A DNA stretch of 34,493 nt from Syntrophorhabdus sp. (lineage in GTDB: Bacteria; Desulfobacterota; Syntrophorhabdia; Syntrophorhabdales; Syntrophorhabdaceae), in contig JAAYAK010000050.1 in NCBI GenBank assembly GCA_012719415.1, forward strand, positions 1 to 34,493, written 5' to 3'. Positions 32,737 through 34,493 of the stretch are shown piece after piece. Each line of letters begins with the position of its first letter. The first letter of the stretch is position 1. The position numbers and the translations under genes were made by a program. The notes beneath the pieces were generated by a model. The model searched no databases. It worked only from the letters and a program-made list of their open reading frames with translations, and was not told where the DNA came from.

Positions 32737-32914
32737 GTTTTAAGTTTTAGGTTTTAAGTTTTAAGTGGAAGACCAAGGCGAACAGAGTGGTGGTTGGGTG
32801 CCCACCTATTTGCCGGAAGAGGACCTGGCTTTTCCGGTCTTTTACCTAAAACTTAAAACCTAACACCTAAAACGGTTTTTCTTAACTTAAAACTTAAAAC
32901 CTAAAACTTAAAAC
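32737..32914. repeat. 30-bp perfect inverted repeat of AT-rich heptamer-like units
   Basis: The 30 bases at 32737-32766 are repeated exactly, inverted, at 32885-32914. Each arm is a chain of units such as TTTTAAG and TTTTAGG. A partial third copy in the second arm's orientation lies at about 32845-32875. The 118-nt spacer (32767-32884) has normal GC. The element fills the gap between two convergent genes, so it may serve as a two-way terminator, helped by the TTTTT runs at 32875 and 32917. It may also be a mobile or slippage-grown repeat family. Confidence 0.85.
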
Positions 32915-32919
32915 TGTTT

Positions 32920-34137
32920 TTATTGCGTATACTCCTTGAGAAATTCCGCCATTCGTTCCGCCACGCTCCTTATCTCTTCGACGGAAGGGAGGAAGACGAC
33001 GCGGAAGTGGTCGGGGGCGGGCCAGTTGAAACCCGTGCCCTGCACCATGAGGACCTTTTTCTCCGTCAGGAAATCGAGGAGGAATTTCTGGTCGTCCTTT
33101 ATGTTGTATTTCTTGACGTCGATCTTCGGGAAGAGGTACAGGGCGCCCATGGGCTTGACGCAGGTTATTCCCGGTATCGCGCGAAAGCCGTCGTACGCGG
33201 CCTGCCTCTGTTCATAGAGGCGGCCGCCGGGAGATATCATCTGCTGGAGACTCTGGTACCCGCCGAGCGCGGTCTGGATGGCGAGCTGGCCCGCCATGTT
33301 GCCGCACATCCTCATGTTCGACAGGGTGTCGAGCCCTTCTTCTATGTAGTCCCGCGCGTGCCCCTTCTTGCCGCTCACGATCATCCATCCCGCCCGCATC
33401 CCGGGGATACGGTGGGACTTGGACAGCCCGTTGAAGGTGACGACGAAGATATCGTTCGTCAGGGACGCGGCGGGAATGTGGCGCGCGCCGTCGTAGAGGA
33501 TCTGGTCGTATATCTCGTCGGAAAAGAGGATGAGGTCGTGCTCGGCGGCCATCTCGACGACCTTCACGAGGACCTCCCGGGGATACACGGCGCCGGTGGG
33601 GTTGTTGGGGTTGATGAGCACGATCCCCCGTGTCTTCCGCGTTATCTTCGACTCCATGTCCTTGAGGTCGGGTATCCACCCCGATGCCTCATCTGAGATG
33701 TAGTGTACCGCTTTTCCTCCCGAGAGCGTGACGGCGGCGGTCCACAGGGGATAGTCGGGCGCGGGCACGAGCATCTCGTCACCGTTGTTCAGAAGGCCCT
33801 GCATGGCCATCATGATCATCTCCGAGACCCCGTTCCCGACGTAGACGTCCTCCATTTCCACGCCTTCTATCCCTTTAAGCTGGCACTGCTGCATGATCGC
33901 CTTGCGCGCCGAAAAAAGTCCCTTCGAATCGCCGTAGGCCTGGGCCGACCTGATATTCAGCACGACGTCATGCATGATCTCGTCGGGTGCGTAGAGTCCG
34001 AAGGCGGGCGGGTTCCCGCTGTTGAGCTTGATGATCGTGTATCCTTCGTCTTCGAGGCGTTTCGCCTCCTTCAGAAGGGGTCCGCGGATCTCGTAGCATA
34101 TGTTCTCCATCTTGTTCGATTTCATGATCTTGCGCAT
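32920..34137 (-). CDS. alaA: alanine aminotransferase AlaA
   Basis: A 405-residue class I aminotransferase, the same length as E. coli AlaA and alike along the whole chain: ENICYEIRGPLLKEAKRLE, DSKGLFSARKAIMQ, GNGVSEMI, LVPAPDYPLWTAAV, INPNNPTGAVY, SDEIYDQILYD, FNGLSKSHR with the PLP lysine Lys240, and GGRLYEQR. AlaA makes alanine from pyruvate with glutamate as amino donor. The start ATG has GAGG about 9 nt upstream. It is soluble and cytoplasmic. It is divergent from a molybdopterin oxidoreductase gene with 248 nt between them. In fermentative or syntrophic organisms it also connects pyruvate and nitrogen metabolism. Confidence 0.95.
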   Translation of the reverse strand: MRKIMKSNKMENICYEIRGPLLKEAKRLEDEGYTIIKLNSGNPPAFGLYAPDEIMHDVVLNIRSAQAYGDSKGLFSARKAIMQQCQLKGIEGVEMEDVYVGNGVSEMIMMAMQGLLNNGDEMLVPAPDYPLWTAAVTLSGGKAVHYISDEASGWIPDLKDMESKITRKTRGIVLINPNNPTGAVYPREVLVKVVEMAAEHDLILFSDEIYDQILYDGARHIPAASLTNDIFVVTFNGLSKSHRIPGMRAGWMIVSGKKGHARDYIEEGLDTLSNMRMCGNMAGQLAIQTALGGYQSLQQMISPGGRLYEQRQAAYDGFRAIPGITCVKPMGALYLFPKIDVKKYNIKDDQKFLLDFLTEKKVLMVQGTGFNWPAPDHFRVVFLPSVEEIRSVAERMAEFLKEYTQ

Positions 34138-34260
34138 GTGGCAGTCCCTCTTCCCCTTATTCCTTTTCGGCGACAGAGCCGTTCATAATTATTCAGAAAA
34201 GCCGGGCATTTGTCAACCGTCGTGGAAGAGCTGGCCGCCCCCTGGCGGCCAAGATTAATA

Positions 34261-34323
34261 TTGACAATATTTTCGTCTGTGCTATTATAGTTCATGGGAT
34301 GAACTCGGCTTTCATTCCATGAA
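34261..34323 (+). promoter_or_regulatory. promoter with operator-like palindrome for the molybdopterin oxidoreductase gene
   Basis: TTGACA (34261-34266), 16 nt, TATTAT (34283-34288) is a good promoter. Directly after it, TTCATGGGATGAA (34291-34303) and TTCATTCCATGAA (34311-34323) form a 13-bp inverted repeat with one mismatch and a 7-nt centre. It covers the expected start site, a place where a repressor would block transcription; as RNA it would be a leader hairpin. Confidence 0.65.
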
Positions 34324-34342
34324 ACAGTCAGATGGACATAGT

Positions 34343-34361
34343 CCCATGCCACGGGCATGGG
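34343..34361 (+). promoter_or_regulatory. GC-rich leader hairpin
   Basis: CCCATGCC (34343-34350) pairs perfectly with GGCATGGG (34354-34361) around a 3-nt loop, in the roughly 90-nt leader. The ribosome site GAGGAGG follows 15 nt later. No T-run, so not a terminator. Confidence 0.55.
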
Positions 34362-34385
34362 TCCAACAACATCGAGGAGGACAAC

Positions 34386-34493
34386 ATGAGTGAGAAGGGT
34401 CCATACAAGGCTTACAGCGGATGCGCGCTGTGCTACCACAGCTGCGGTGTCGAGGTGACCATAGAGGACGGGAAGGCGATAAAGGTCGAGGGC
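34386..34493 (+). CDS. molybdopterin oxidoreductase, N-terminal part (cut by window end)
   Basis: The first 36 codons of a larger gene. They carry the [4Fe-4S] motif at the start of Mo/W-bis-MGD oxidoreductases of the DMSO-reductase family: SGCALCYHSCGVEVTIEDGK, with Cys13, Cys16 and Cys20, followed by AIKVEG. No twin-arginine signal is present, so this enzyme would stay in the cytoplasm, or be exported only with a partner. GGAGG lies 7 nt before the ATG. The substrate cannot be told from this piece. A short ModE-like regulator in the same window could govern it. Confidence 0.88.
   Translation, partial: MSEKGPYKAYSGCALCYHSCGVEVTIEDGKAIKVEG

Noticed and set aside
32737-32914. Repeat cluster as a CRISPR array
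   Set aside because: Units are short simple heptamers in both orientations, not uniform repeats with unique spacers, and no cas gene is near.

Overview
The window looks like chromosome of an anaerobic deltaproteobacterium-type organism (Desulfobacterota; a Syntrophorhabdus/Syntrophus-like relative is my guess from gene style, not a test). It has high-GC genes with strong GGAGG ribosome sites, many exported lipoproteins, an HD-GYP protein, a ModE-like regulator and the start of a molybdopterin oxidoreductase. All gene calls are from reading protein sequence; no database was searched.

Layout. (1) 1-220: a tRNA-Ala(GGC) gene with a near-consensus promoter and a terminator, followed by what may be the decayed tail of a tyrosine integrase. 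(2) 372-7144, all on the minus strand: an accessory cluster of envelope-type proteins. It holds an ankyrin protein, three or four small lipoproteins, a membrane-anchored pentapeptide-repeat protein, an exported TPR protein, a zinc-ribbon membrane protein coupled to a DUF2085 protein, and a DUF4282 protein. (3) 7524-19468: an island-like stretch. A Lon-like AAA+ ATPase with no protease domain faces a divergent gene of unknown family. Then come a twice-frameshifted glycosyltransferase remnant, a giant DUF4011-type SF1 helicase fused to a Vsr/MTES_1575-like nuclease and a GreA-like tail, an NYN-domain RNase behind a structured leader with a terminator, a methyltransferase fragment and two small unknown genes. 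This is the most likely home of an undescribed system.

(4) 19615-28085: a complete phosphate-starvation module. phoB-phoR, pstS-pstC-pstA-pstB and phoU run on the minus strand, with an outer-membrane porin convergent to them. The upstream regions of the porin, pstS and phoB each carry TTAA(C/T) repeats spaced 11 bp apart, and each has a -10-like hexamer exactly 10 nt after the last repeat. This reads as a local PhoB regulon that includes the porin. (5) 28145-30428: an HD-GYP phosphodiesterase, a one-domain ModE-like regulator and a small unknown gene.

(6) 30812-34493: a fusion of an L,D-transpeptidase (YkuD) domain to a MurC/Mpl-type ligase; a 30-bp perfect inverted repeat made of AT-rich heptamer-like units between convergent genes; alaA (close to E. 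coli AlaA along its whole length); and, divergent from it, a molybdopterin oxidoreductase cut by the window end, with a palindrome at its promoter and a hairpin in its leader.

Most promising leads: the AAA+/unknown divergent pair, the helicase-nuclease-GreA fusion, the NYN leader RNA, the Ldt-Mur ligase fusion and the three matching Pho-box promoters.
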